Part shown: positions 39,001-50,909 of the stretch, piece after piece
Numbering within the stretch: position 1 is the stretch's first letter
How the letters are laid out: every line of letters begins with the position of its first letter
Notes under the pieces: generated by a model
Databases searched by the model: none
What the model was told of the DNA's origin: nothing
Seen by the model: the letters and a program-made list of their open reading frames with translations, nothing else
Translations under genes and position numbers: made by a program
Source: Nymphaea colorata
Lineage: Eukaryota > Streptophyta > Magnoliopsida > Nymphaeales > Nymphaeaceae
Length of the DNA stretch: 64,000 nucleotides
Direction: 5' to 3'
Assembly: GCF_008831285.2 (NCBI RefSeq)
Contig: NC_045140.1
Span: forward strand, 20,644,370 to 20,708,369

Positions 39001-39573
39001 GATAAGTCTGATAGAGATTTACGTGTAATCAGTTCCCTCAGGGAAAACGATCAACCAGAGGGGATCCAAGGGATCAAGAAAAGTTGACAGCATTTCTCGG
39101 ATAAGAAGCTCATCATGTTCCCATTTTCTTTCGACTGGTATGAAATCAAAAATGTGGAAACCCCAACCAAATATTGGTAATTTCATCAAGCTGTTCTTGA
39201 GTATATATTTGATATATCCCAGGCGGCCTTTTCTTATCGCAAAGTTCCATAAGTACATCCAATCAACCTCAGTTCTATGGTTACAAAGAAGCAATACCCG
39301 TTCTCCTGGAGGAACAATTTCCCCTGACCACACAACTTTAGTCTTGTTTATTTTCTCGAACAGAAAAGGCCATAATGACAACCACTTGCTGAAGAAAAAG
39401 GATGTCATCCTCCTACTGCAGCGCACACTAAACAATCTTGGCAGGACATATGCGACAGGACTTAAGCAAACCAGCATCATAAATGCTGTCGAAAGTAGAA
39501 CGACGAGGCAGCAAATACCCCTCAAAATCCTCAATGGAGACAAAGGTCGATGCCTAGAACTCAGATTAAGCAT
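36056..39573 (-). CDS. 1-acyl-sn-glycerol-3-phosphate acyltransferase, LPAT4/5 type, 3 coding exons, 367 aa
   Basis: ER-membrane acyltransferase expected to convert lysophosphatidic acid plus acyl-CoA to phosphatidic acid. Coding exons on the minus strand: 39023-39573, 37413-37543, 36056-36477 (TGA). Phases agree and introns are GT-AG. Seen: N-terminal membrane segment after [11 protein letters not shown], catalytic NHRTEVD (98-104, the NHx4D motif I), a conserved [21 protein letters not shown] block, motif [11 protein letters not shown] (177-184), [26 protein letters not shown], and two hydrophobic C-terminal segments. The length and the ending resemble Arabidopsis LPAT4/LPAT5 (about 375-380 aa). 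An in-frame ATG at 39723 would add 50 residues, but a better acceptor (ctgcag, exon from 39591) puts the start at 39573, which matches family length. An annotator could choose either. Confidence 0.94.
37089..37140. repeat. 26-bp tandem duplication in an LPAT intron
   Basis: CTCCCTTCTTCTAGATTTAG plus six more bases is repeated at once with one substitution (T to C). Confidence 0.85.
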
Positions 39574-39590
39574 TACTTGAGAATGGTCTG

Positions 39591-41258
39591 TCTGCAGTAT
39601 AGAAGAAGTTTCAGTCTCACCATCAGCTAAACTATTCATCTCATTAGTGTACGTTTCACATCCGTCCAAGGCACCTTCAGTAGGAGAAGCAACACCCAAC
39701 TGGTCAGCCAACTGTTTCTGCATTCCCACCGGTTAAATGTTGAGGTAAATGACCAATAATTGGCATATCTCGCTCCTTACCAGATCTCACTTGAATATTA
39801 ATTAGATCGGCACTGCTTATTTGTTAAACCTACTAACGGGGTTCTGCTACAGCAGATACAAGCCCCAAGTCACCGTAGTGAAATTGACAAGCAAACGACT
39901 GCCAGTTGTGTACTCACGCATGGTACATGCAAGCAGCCACTGCAGTTGAAACCAGTGGAGGCCTCCTAAAGTGACAAATTATCTGCAAGATACAATTGGA
40001 CCATACAAATGAAATCGATCTACCAAAAATGGACTAGACATGCAACAACAGTGACTTCAGCTCAATAGTTCCATTCCTCCATTAATAATAAAAGTAAGCA
40101 AAGCAACAAAAGTCCTTGACCAAATTAGCACCTGCAAGACTTCAAAATTTTTTAGCAGAGATACAGCCTTGTTCTTCTTCGGTGGTTGGCCGCCGTCCAG
40201 GACTTCAACCTGAATCAGATCAGTTGCATTCCAGATCCGAAATATAACCAACAACTCATTCTAAACCCGGACAGAGGATCCATTGCTTAACCAGACGAAG
40301 GGAACAGCAACGAAATGTTCATATATGAAATGAGGTCCATAGGATCCGGATCCCGAAATAAGCGGGAACCAAACCCGACTTATTCATCAGATAAAGAAAC
40401 CAGCCACCAACTCTCGACTCGCATATCCACAGCGAACCGAATCATTAACAGCTTAAAATAAGGTGGAAAGGAATGTTCGAAGAAGCCTTACAGTTTATAC
40501 TTTATACCAAGAATCAATAATTTAAAAAAGCAAAATATGAACCCGTGAATATCATTTCTTATTTCCATGGTAATTTTTTCCCCAAATAGCATTCCCTCTT
40601 TTCCACCTGCGCAAACTAGTTCTTACTTTAAAAAAATGTGGAGATCAGGATGAAGAGATTGGCTAATGAATTCAAAGAAATCATCACATATTTTCTCGAC
40701 CAGATCGGGGTCGTGTGTTCCAAACCGTGCGAAAAACGAAAAAAGAATAGGCGAAGCAAAACATAGGCTTTCTCCACGTAAATCCCTTTGTAAGGAGATA
40801 GAACAGTGATTTTCTTCTCTGAAGCGTCCAGACAGAGAAAGGGAAATCTCCACCTCCGCGAAAAAGTCGCCGGAAATCGATTTGCCGGCAGAGAAAGGGG
40901 AAACTTTCCCGCTTTTCGACCCGCCTAACATGTTGGGAGACACAGGGGAGACGCGGAATAGGATGGCAAACCACGGGATTTTCTCCATATGGTTAACGGA
41001 AAAGTTTTTTCAATTGCAAAGCCCAAGAAGGTCGAACAGAAGGCAACTCACCGGGATGATCCCTTCAGCTGGACGTGGACGACAAGCTGGCCGGCGAGAG
41101 AGAGAGAGATGGGCTGATGAGACGTGTCTTCCCTGCCAATCGGGACTTCTTTCATCACGTCGGCGAGGGCCGAGTTTCCTATCCAGTATCCATATTGGGT
41201 TCGGATCCGGGTAAGGGTCCGAGCGAGACAGAGTGGCTGCTCTCCTGGTCTTTTCATT
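39591..41258 (-). promoter_or_regulatory. Probable spliced 5' leader of the LPAT gene
   Basis: Three candidate non-coding exons on the minus strand have good borders: one ending at 41052 (CCCG|GTGAGT), one at 40132-40209 (acceptor ctgattcag, donor CAG|GTGCTA) and one at 39918-39982 (acceptor tcttgcag, donor ATGC|GTGAGT), joining at 39591. The 39918-39982 exon carries short upstream ATGs that end before the main start. The leader starts in a GC-richer stretch with a (CT)n tract near 41095-41110. Splicing is inferred from sequence only. Confidence 0.5.
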
Positions 41259-44200
41259 TTTACATCATTTCATCGTCTTTATTTCGACTTTAGAAAATTT
41301 TGAGGACGCATCAAGGCACCAATTATTCCCTTTGCTTTAGAAAAAAAGAAAAAAAGGTAATCTCAATTCGATATACCCAATAAAATCGCAGCATAGAGGA
41401 CCGAGGTTTTTTACTCCCCTTCTACAAATTCAAGTTTTTATCAAAATTGAATTTCTGATTATGATGACATCGAAACACTCTTAAAACTTGTTTTTGTATA
41501 AGCCAAGAGATGTGCACTCTATCACTAAAACCCGTAGTTAAGTAAGTAAGTACGTATTGTTGCTAATGCACATTTTGTGACCGTTTTTAACTGTACAAAA
41601 TAAAAAAATATTTTTTAACGCACAATTGTCTTTATTATCGGGCATAAATATGTACATATAAATAAATATCTAATAATATGACCAAACTAGTCTTTATTAA
41701 GCGGTTAAATATATTTAGCATGTAATTGTATTTTTCTTAATAAACACATTGAATTCCTACCTTCAAGCTTTGGCAATAAAATACTATGAATAGCGTACCC
41801 GATAAAGAATTTTTAACTAACTTTTTGGATTGCCATGCGCCGTTTTAGTTAACTCTTTCAAAACAAGTTTTCTTATGTCTAGTCTTTAATTTTTTTTTTT
41901 TTGAAGATGATTTTTTTGCTTATTTTTTACTGATATTCAACCGATCCAAAATTACTAAATATTTTATATATAAGTAAACCGGAGCATGAGGATAAAGTAG
42001 GCTTGAGGCCTAGCAGGATTACAAAAAAATAATTTTTAATATAATTTAATATATAAATATAATTTTAGTTCTCAAGTCTGAATCGGGTCAGAAACGATGC
42101 CTACGCCTCGTCATTCAGACACAAAACCAGATTTCAAGAACAGATTAAAATGAACCAGGTTTTTTTTTTTTTTTTTGCCATGAAGCGTTGCTTTGAAAGG
42201 GTGTCATCGAAATGCTAATTTGTAGCTTGTGAAGAGGTCAAAGTCTTGAAAGGAGCCCGCTTCCAAGATTTTCACCAAGTTTGAAGGCGGCTGATGGTCA
42301 CCTCCCACCAGAGATCTCTTTTTGTTTAATTCATCATGCGGATTGGTAAACTTGCGCTGTTCGAGATTGAAAATGGTGCCGCAGATTGAAAGATGGCGGC
42401 TGCATTTCTTGTTGTGTCTTTTGGAAATGTACAAGTGGAATCTAATTTACTGTTTGGTTTTGGATTAGTACTGGCGGTCTTTGTATTCCCGAAAGATATT
42501 CTTCCTGTTCTACGTCTGAGATTCAAATTTATCTCATGACTCTGAGCCATTGTTCAAAATATGTTCGAACTTATCGCAGAGAAAACAACAATTTGTCAAA
42601 AACCATCAAACACAATCTAACAGATCAGATTGTAATTTGTGAGCAGACAAAGCCGATGAAAATGACTCGATGATGAGAGGAATCCAACTGGAAGACACTA
42701 GGAGGCAAAAGGCTCAGCCAACGAAGACGTCTGCAGCCTGTAGTTAACCGCAGGTACCACTGATCTGGTAGTGCCACCAGTTTGGAATATCACAGCCGCT
42801 TGATGAGGGTGGAGCTAGGAGTGCATCAGATCTTTAGTGGTGGTAGTAGGCCTACACTTGTCATCCTCAATTCCTCATTGTGGAAGAAAGCAGGAACTTC
42901 TTTATCTGTTGGAAGAGATTAACTAAATGGTTTACAGAAAGAGGGACAAATGTGGCACCGGATTCCATGGTTTGGCTCTTCATTTGCTTACAGTTCCACC
43001 AGAAAGGTTAAACCCTTCCAATTGATTGATAATGGAGTTGCATCCGTGTGCTTAGAACCGCAACTTTGTGTCTTTATCATGTCGGTCACTCTCTCCTAAC
43101 TGTCAAAATAATAACATGTCCTTCAATGGTTTCTGTCCGTGGAGACTGCTTATCTAAAAGCTTAACGACGATTCTGATTCCCAACAACCAGTCACCAAGT
43201 AGGGCTCAATTGATATATCTACTGGTCATTCCGAAGTTACGGTAAGAACCATTTCACTTCTTTTGCAGATGTGAACTGCCATTATACGCCTTCTTTGGAT
43301 TTTATGTTCTAATTCTTGAAACCCTTCCGCCGTTTTCTTACCTTTTCTACTCTCTTACTGTTTGGGTTACTGACATTATAGTTATGGTTCTTGCAGTTTG
43401 TTCAGACAATTCATTCCCTAAAAATAACTTCCTACATCTCCATCGTATTTAAGAAATTGATTGGCTGCCAGTGGACATGAATCGAAAAATATTCTCAGTT
43501 GTCTGCTAATCTGGTTACCATTGTTAAGCAACTTTACAGTGCTTCTGGTTCAAGAAACAGTGTAAACATTCCCAACTCGAGAAAAGCTTCTGTCTTTAAT
43601 CGCCCCGGATGATCAATAAGCAGCTCAATCTTCTCACATGATCCTTCCGCTAGACCCCTTTTAGAGCAACTGATCTCTCTATAATTGTACATCAAGAACA
43701 ATCAAAGCAAGCCGCTAGTCTTCCAGACATGGTCTTACTTCTCGATGTTGAATCAGATTACCATGATCGAAGTGTTTAGTGCATATGTTAAAGAAAATAA
43801 ATTGGTAGTCTTTTCCACCGCTCTGCTTTTCTAGAGTTCAGTATCTCTCGAGTTTCCATGTTCCCTTGTACAGTTTTATAATAATATGCGTATTTTTCTC
43901 ATCCATTTTCTTCTTACTTTGCATTGGTCCCTAACATTCCAGTGCACAACAAATTTATTCTTTCAGACGTCATTTAGATGGTTTGGCAGTTTCAAAGCAG
44001 TTGGCTGCCAAAGGCGTTATGTCTGGCCAAAATGGTTTTAAAAGGAAATAACTTATGCCGACATCTGGTCTACTACTTAAAACAGAGAAAAGCGTCAGTC
44101 TTCCCATATGGTATATCAATATCAAAATTACAGTCACGGCTGCAACGGCAAGAATTGCAGAGGTAGCCGGTTCAAAGGACGCTATGTAGGTGGATGAGCG

Positions 44201-44895
44201 GCCTCAGCTTTACCTTTTACCATCTTATTTCAAATGGCGTGATTGCAGTGGTGGTCAAGAGATATGATTAGAACCACCTGATAGATCAGCTTTTGTGCAT
44301 CAACTGTCCTTATTGGATGTTTGATTTGGTCATTACATGAACCAGAAACAGAATTTCATGACTCCATCAAGAAGAAACCATTTGATGAAAAAGCTTGAGC
44401 AAACGAAGAATGTTAAGAATGTAAATTTGATTTGATTTGCATACGGAGGCAGAAAACAGTGTCCTCTGCTACCTTCTTTTCAAATGCATGATTTACATGC
44501 CTTGCTTGCCTAATTTATGTATTGGTGCTCAAGAGATAATGATGAAAACCTCTCGATAAATCAGCATTTATGCATTATCTATCCTTGCTGGATGTTCGAT
44601 TTGGTCATTATATGAAACAGAAAGGGAAATTCCCTACTCTGACAGGAAGTAACCGCTTGATGAAAAAGCTTGAGCAAGCAAGAAAGTAAATTCTATTTTA
44701 TACAAATTAGGGATTATTTTTTCTCCCCAAAATTCTGACATAATCTGGTTCTGTATTGCTCACAAAGAAAGTGAAAATAAGAAAAATGAAAAGTAAAACT
44801 ACACAAAAAGTAAACTCTCAACAGCCTCTGCAAGGACAGATCATTTGCTAACCCACAACTGTTCGCATATCAGAGGCAGGCAACAGTCTCCTCTG
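41259..44895. other. Gene-free region between the LPAT and elongase-like genes
   Basis: AT-rich from 41.3 to 42.2 kb. From 42.2 to 44.2 kb nothing coding is recognised. From about 44.2 kb to the elongase stop codon lie imperfect duplicates described separately. The end of the stretch contains the elongase gene's 3' UTR on the minus strand. Confidence 0.55.
44205..44690. repeat. Imperfect direct duplication, two units of about 250 bp
   Basis: Segments near 44205-44420 and 44461-44690 share blocks in the same order, such as CAAGAGATA, GGATGTT.GATTTGGTCATTA and GATGAAAAAGCTTGAGCAA. A further block at 44446-44480 resembles the end of the elongase-like gene at 44872-44910. Confidence 0.7.
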
Positions 44896-45792
44896 CTAGC
44901 TTTCTTTCTTCCCTTCCAACTCACAGGACTCCCCGTTGTTGCTCGACGGAGAAGGGTGGTCATCGTCCTCAACCATTCTGCTCCCTTTCAGATGTTTCCG
45001 GATGTAGAAATTGAGAAAGAGAAGCAGGAGAGTACCGTTGAGGAAGGAATTGAACACCCACGCCCCGATCCCATTGCACCCTTCCTTCCTGAAATGCAGG
45101 AGCAGAACGCCGATATGGGCAGCGAGGTAGCATCCCAATAGAAGAATCTGGCAATTCACGACCACCGGAAAGCAGGACACCGGCCACCCGACGCTGGTCC
45201 AAAAGCGGTACCCATACATAATGGAATAGATCAACGTGGTGGAGAGTATGGCGACCACCTGAAACGATTGGGAGAACTCAAGCCACAGGAAGGACATAAA
45301 GATGAGGATGGAACAGTGAAAGAGGCGGAAGAAGGTGAGCGGCCGCCGCCGGAGGATGGAGAAGAAGGTGCGCAGCGGGAGGAGGAACCGGGAAATGTAG
45401 AACATGTAAGACCAGAAGAAGACGCGGCCCGACGGTCGCGTACCAAGAGGAAAGCAAAGGAGCCATTGAATCGGGGTCTTGCTCCGTCGCCATAACCACC
45501 GGGTATCGCGAATCTCCGCTACCGTCGAAAGGCTGATCCCGATGAAGATGGCAGCGGAGACAACGGCGATGGCGAGGCTGTGCAGCGCAGGGAGGAGGCC
45601 AAGAGGGACGGGGCGCCTGCGCTTGATCAGGACGAGGCTCAGGAGCAGGGCAGAAGCGAGGTAGATGCCTATGGATGAGAACAGAAACAACCACGTCGAT
45701 CCCCATGAATGGATATGACTCCACCTGAAGTTTACAATCGCTGGGTGCTCCGCCAAGTAATATTGCAATCTCTGAATCGCCATGCCCACCAT
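44896..45792 (-). CDS. Fatty acid elongase homologue, plant HOS3/ELO family, single exon, 298 aa
   Basis: Polytopic ER protein of the ELO/SUR4-like group (Arabidopsis HOS3-1, At4g36830 type), linked to very-long-chain acyl and sphingolipid synthesis. Seen: YYLAEHPAIVNF at the N-terminus; several membrane segments; the strongly conserved block RDTRWLWRRSKTPIQWLLCFPLGTRPSGRVFFWSY; SFLWLEFSQSFQ; SIMYGYRFWTSVGWP; GCNGIGAWVFNSFLNG; then FLNFYIRKHLKG and a polar tail (KKES). Where canonical elongases have HxxHH, this protein reads RLFHC (residues 156-160), keeping one His. Catalysis by the usual mechanism is therefore doubtful. The first ATG is 45792; a second at 45783 (MAIQRLQ) aligns better with family starts. 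No intron. Confidence 0.94.
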   Translation of the reverse strand: MVGMAIQRLQYYLAEHPAIVNFRWSHIHSWGSTWLFLFSSIGIYLASALLLSLVLIKRRRPVPLGLLPALHSLAIAVVSAAIFIGISLSTVAEIRDTRWLWRRSKTPIQWLLCFPLGTRPSGRVFFWSYMFYISRFLLPLRTFFSILRRRPLTFFRLFHCSILIFMSFLWLEFSQSFQVVAILSTTLIYSIMYGYRFWTSVGWPVSCFPVVVNCQILLLGCYLAAHIGVLLLHFRKEGCNGIGAWVFNSFLNGTLLLLFLNFYIRKHLKGSRMVEDDDHPSPSSNNGESCELEGKKES

Positions 45793-45907
45793 CTCCTCTT
45801 TTTGCAGACTCAATTCATCAACAATTCAAGAGAGGGATGCAAAAACTTACTTTCTTCCGCCTCCGCCGGGGTCTGTCTGCTGCCAACGTTCCTTTCTTCG
45901 GCTGCCC

Positions 45908-45915
45908 TTTTTATA
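45908..45915 (-). promoter_or_regulatory. TATA box of the elongase-like gene
   Basis: Reads TATAAAAA on the minus strand, about 115 bp upstream of the start codon, implying a leader of about 80-95 nt that is C/T-rich. Confidence 0.7.
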
Positions 45916-48900
45916 TGTGGCTGTCTTCTGACTTCTTCGTCCTTTTGTAGAGGAGTTGCAGGAACTTTGTTGAAAGGGAGACGCCTCCGTCCCTCCTCGC
46001 CTTCTCGGTCAGCAAAAAGGTTGAAACCTCCCGAACCCGCCGGGCTCGGAGGAGGCGACGGTGGTCCGAACTCAGATCGGAAGCTAAATGTCTGGGTGCA
46101 ACACGTGGGTGGTGCTCAATCTAGGGAATCCAATGGAAGCCCTTGCCGTTAGATGGGACTGGGGATCTGAGCTGCCACCCTACATGTGAATGGCTGCTTT
46201 GACGGTGAGCTGGAGAGCCAGAGCTCATCGGGGCTCTCTCAGGAACTGGCTGCCTTCAGGCGGTCAGAGTTTGCTTTGATGTTAAGGCAGTCAAGAAAGT
46301 GAGACGGAGACATGCTAGAATGTATTGGGAATCAAGACAGCAGGAAATGGACTGGTACCCACTTGGGCCCCTCCTCCGCCGCGGCAAGCCGGCCTACAGT
46401 TCTTTTCTGGGAGGCACCGGCCTCGGTTGGTCAGTTTCAACCAGCGGGGTTCGGGTTTACCGCGAGGGTTTTTAGGACATAGATGTTTCTTTCAAGGGAT
46501 TACAGTAAAGCAGTATGAAATTCCTAAGAGATATAGTTACATATTTCTGTGGAAGCGATCAAGTCCTTTTCAGATGTAGCAGTCATGTAATTTCACCGGG
46601 CAGATATCTTTTATATTCTTGATTTAATAGGCACCAACCTGGAAAGGCCACATATCAAACTTGTCCTGTCAAGCTAATCACACAAATCACATCCATGCGG
46701 TGAAATTTCATCAAACATATTAAGGTGTTATTTGGCAATATGGACACGTGATGAGTGTCCCAAAATTTGTTAAACATTAATGGAATGCCAACTTAAGATA
46801 TGGTGAAAATATTATCGACGAGTTTCCTTGGAAGTTAGATTTGTATTTATTGGTCTAATGTCGATCACCAACTCCTCTTTCAAACCATCACAATTAAACT
46901 GAACCAGATCTCTTTATCAACAAGTCCCCTTTTAAGAAACCTGACATTAAGTTCGGATAGCAGCGGGATTCAGACTCGCCTTAGACAATCAGATTCATGA
47001 ACATTTTCATGTACTTTAATCAGTTCATCTTTAAGGAGATGACGGAAATGACAACGATGGTGATGACGGGAGAAGAAGGCAAAGGAAAATGTCAGAGTCA
47101 AAACTCTCTGCTGGATATAAAGTTTTGAACATGACCAAATGGGTGCATGTTTGAAGCTATGCAATTGCTCCTACGTGCAAGCCAAAGCTATCGGCATCCA
47201 AGTTGCCATCAACTTGACAAGTTTTTATGGGTTGTTTCAAATTTCAATCACATCATCGTGGACACAGCTCATGTCACCTACTGTTGTGAGAAAAGAAAAG
47301 GGAGTGAAGCATCCATAACCATAAGGCAGGGCAGCGACTGCTATTATCCATGCATGACTCCACTGCTTTAATATGATATATCCCTCTTTAAAGCTCCAGA
47401 TGAACTTATAGCTGTGGTACCACATTCATGTGATCAGATGGTCTTGTAAATATGATGCTAATACGATATCCGTGTGTTGAAACATATGAACAATGAAAAA
47501 TTAATACTTAAGTTGCAGAAACAGAGAAAACTGATCAATAATAACTAAATATATCTCTCGACCTTTAACCCGAGAACACCTAAAACAAGTTATTGATGAA
47601 AACGAGACACAAAACCCTAGTCTGAAATCCAGATAAACCGACAGGAAAGTTGTCTTCAATATTTCAGATCCAAAATAATTCCAAGCATACAAGTTCATGT
47701 AAGTTCAACACCAAGATTGTCATGAAATATTGGTAGACCTTGCTGCAGCTTGATTGTATTCTCGGGTTTTGGGTCTCATACGAAAAGCAAACAGCGACAG
47801 TTGCTTTCCTGATAGAATTGGGGATGCAGAGGTCCCACTTTGATTATGCCAACCATTTTAGACCAAGAAAAAACTGATGTTGGGTCGTTTTATGACAGCT
47901 ACAATTTGTCTTACCATGCCAACATTTTTCAGTTTATTTTCTTTGTCATGTTCTTGTGGCGGTGATATTCAGCAGGCGCTTGGTAGCAGAAGTGAAATTT
48001 CTACATGCTCCAATGCCGTCGTCAAATTTTATTGTTTTTAATTAGAATATTTTGATGTTTTTTTTTTCCTCAGAATTTCAAGTAAACCTGTGCTTTCCAA
48101 CTACGATTCTTGAAAAATCTTTATTGCAATATAAAACGTTTCAATGGTTCGAACATTTCATTCTTTCAAATGACTGTTCCCTCAGGCCTTTGGCAGTGAT
48201 GATGCCTTTTTTAAGTGTTGAAAGCTAAAAAATTTCTTACTAATTTGTCGCAAAGCAAGTCAAGTTGGAGCAGGTACTGTTAATTGATGGGCCACACGAC
48301 CACATCATCATGCATGCAGACTGGTGGTTCAGCATGGGTATCAGTTTCTTTGGGATTGCAATCAATTATTGTACTTCTTAAATTGCTGCACCCACTCTTT
48401 GTCCTTGAACGGGACGGTGCAAACAGGCGGGACTAGTAGGCAGCCAGTTTTTCGTTTTGAATATTCGAAACACCAACTTTTTTGTGTTATAAAATGAGAG
48501 CCACCGACAAACAAGTTAAAGTGCAGCAGGAGAGACATCCCGATACACTAAAGTAGGTTCCTGATCGCATCCCAAAATTTTTTGGCTGGTTTTGGAGTGC
48601 TAAAAAAAAAAGGTTTTGTTTTTGAAATAAGAAAGAAAGGGACTCGCCTGTCGGTACGAGGATCGACTGTTCTCAGCGTTTTTACCAGGAGTAATCAACC
48701 CAAGGACTATGTTTGTTATTGATGCATTTCGTTTTAACTTTAAGCACATTTTTTTTTGTTTTAACTTTAAACACCTTTTGATTCTATATGCGGTGTAGAA
48801 AAATATTGAAAATTTGATGTTTCAAACTTTTGAAGAGGTTCTTGAAGAATCATTTGAGAATGTGAAATATTTTAGCGAAAGTTGTAAATATCATTTGAAA

Positions 48901-49088
48901 AACTTGAGAATTCATTTTGGGGTTATTTTAGTGTTCTTTTAAGACTTTAAGTAGGTTTGAGATTTTGCCATAATTTGATTACCACCTACTTAGAGTTTCA
49001 TCGCATCTTGCTTAAGTTTTTTTAAAGATGTGATTGTGTTTATTGATGATATTAAGTGGAGGTGAATGCATGGATGCATTGATCCAAT

Positions 49089-49185
49089 ATGATTAAAAAA
49101 GAATGAAGCATATATGATTAAAAGAGAATGGAACATTCCTACCATAACATTTATTTAGAAACATTCCTACCATAACATACATTTA
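49089..49185. repeat. Two neighbouring short direct repeats
   Basis: ATGATTAAAAAAGAATG-type words recur at 49090 and 49115, followed by two copies of AACATTCCTACCATAACAT (from 49132 and 49159). Confidence 0.75.
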
Positions 49186-50239
49186 AGATTTTTGTTTTGA
49201 TAAATATCATATATAAGAAGGAAAAGTTTTTGAAAATGGATTGAAGTTGTAGACCATCAAGCATGAATCCAATATTGGGTCATTACTTGATTTATGGTCT
49301 TAGTGAAGTCGGTAAATGAAAATGATCTTGGAGAAGAAAAATATCCACAAGGATGCACAAGATGAGATATTTGATCATAAGAAAATATAGAGAAGAAGAG
49401 AGAGAAAAAGATCTTGAAAATCACAAGATCAAAGATTTAAAAGAAAGAGAGATACATATTCATATACATATTTATATATACATATGTATGTATATATATA
49501 TACGTATAGATACATATATGAAAGCTTATGAAAATGAGGTTTAAATCAAGTAGAGAAAAGAAGATCATCTTAGAAAGAAAGAGATATTTTAAAAATGGAA
49601 TACACGTATATATATTTATATATACGTATATGAGAGTTTGCATAATGATATGTTAAATCATAAAAAGATAATAACAAAAAGAAATAATCATGTGCATATA
49701 TACATATATAACACGTATATACGTACATGTCTTCATGAGAATAAAAATCAAGAAATGAAAACAACCGACTTCAAGTTTTATGTAGGCCGGAAGAGAGTTT
49801 GGACTCATGTAAGAGTCTATGCTAAGTATCTAAGGCCGCATTAGAATATGTCTTTTCAAAATGTTTTGAAAAATATGATTTATATAAACATAGAATGTTA
49901 TTATTTCATTGGTTACAATGGAATATGTTTCCTCCACCGTTGGGTATGAAAGAAATTCAAACCACACGATAAGGTGCTCATTAAGGTTCTTAATCGAATG
50001 ATTAAAAAGAAAACTATTGAGCAAAATGACATGCAAATGAATATTAAAATATACATATTTTGTGATGATTTTCTCTAGGTTGGACAAGTCTCAACCTCAA
50101 AAATTAATATAAAGGCAAAAATTTACAAACCATACTATCATTCTCGCCATACATTCACATATAAATAAAAAACCAAGCAACTATGCATGGATAAAATATA
50201 GACAATATTCAAGGAAGGAAGAAGAGACAGAGAGATTCA

Positions 50240-50640
50240 ATTAAGAGGGAAAACATGATTCAACTATAAAAAGAAATATCATCTCAACTTCTCATGCTCT
50301 CGGTGCATTTGATCGTAGCCTCTTGACTCTAAAATAGAGGTGAGAGCTATCTCCTTTAACCATAAGGAAATGAAGAAGAGAGAAAAAAGGGAAGCAAGAC
50401 AATACTATTTTCAATAAATGAAATAACATGACTCAAACATGAAAATGAAAGATCATCTCATTTACTCATGCTCACGGTGCACTTGAGCATGACCTCTTGA
50501 CTCTAAAATAGAGAATGAGAGCTATCTCCTTTGGCCGTGGGTAGAGGAAGAAAGGAATATGAAAAGTAAGACAATACTATATTCAAGAAATGAGATAACA
50601 TGATTGAAGCATAAAACGAAATATCGCTTCACCATTTGAA
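50240..50640. repeat. Tandem repeat, about 2.3 copies of a 173-bp unit
   Basis: The words CTCTTGACTCTAAAATAGAG (50320, 50494), AAGACAATACTAT (50396, 50568) and GAAA.ATC.(T)CTCA (near 50271, 50445, 50617) recur at 172-174 bp. Copies differ by substitutions and small indels, so the duplication is not recent. Confidence 0.85.
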
Positions 50641-50876
50641 TAATTGAACCTTGCTCCAAGTTGAAAAAGAAAAAGAAAAATAAGAATGAACGAAGAAAAA
50701 AATAAAAAGAGAAGTAAATCTAAACATTAGAAATCCCTCAAGGGTTAGCCCATGTTCAAGAAAAAGGATTGTGAGGGTATTTATAAAGGTTTTTGAAGTC
50801 AAAACCTAAAATTTGAATTTTTTTGAATTTTTCAATATTTTCATCTGAGGGGCTGCACTGTTGTAGGCCCCTGCCC

Positions 50877-50909
50877 GGGCGCTGTTGCGCACCAGGCGCA
50901 ACAGTGCCC
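50877..50909. repeat. GC-rich imperfect hairpin in AT-rich surroundings
   Basis: GGGCGCTGTTGCGC (50877-50890) and GCGCAACAGTGCCC (50896-50909) pair with one mismatch across a 5-base loop. A third partial copy, GGGCGCTGTTGC, is at 50953-50964. About 100 bp to the left, TTTATAAATACCC reads on the minus strand like an LTR promoter. Confidence 0.7.

Noticed and set aside
45268..46152. Long frames on the plus strand across the elongase-like gene and its upstream region
   Set aside because: Over the gene they are opposite-strand shadows of the GC-rich elongase coding sequence; the part beyond it shows no motif.
49437..49840. Several 60-70 codon frames rich in Tyr and Ile
   Set aside because: They are translations of TATATACG-type low-complexity DNA.
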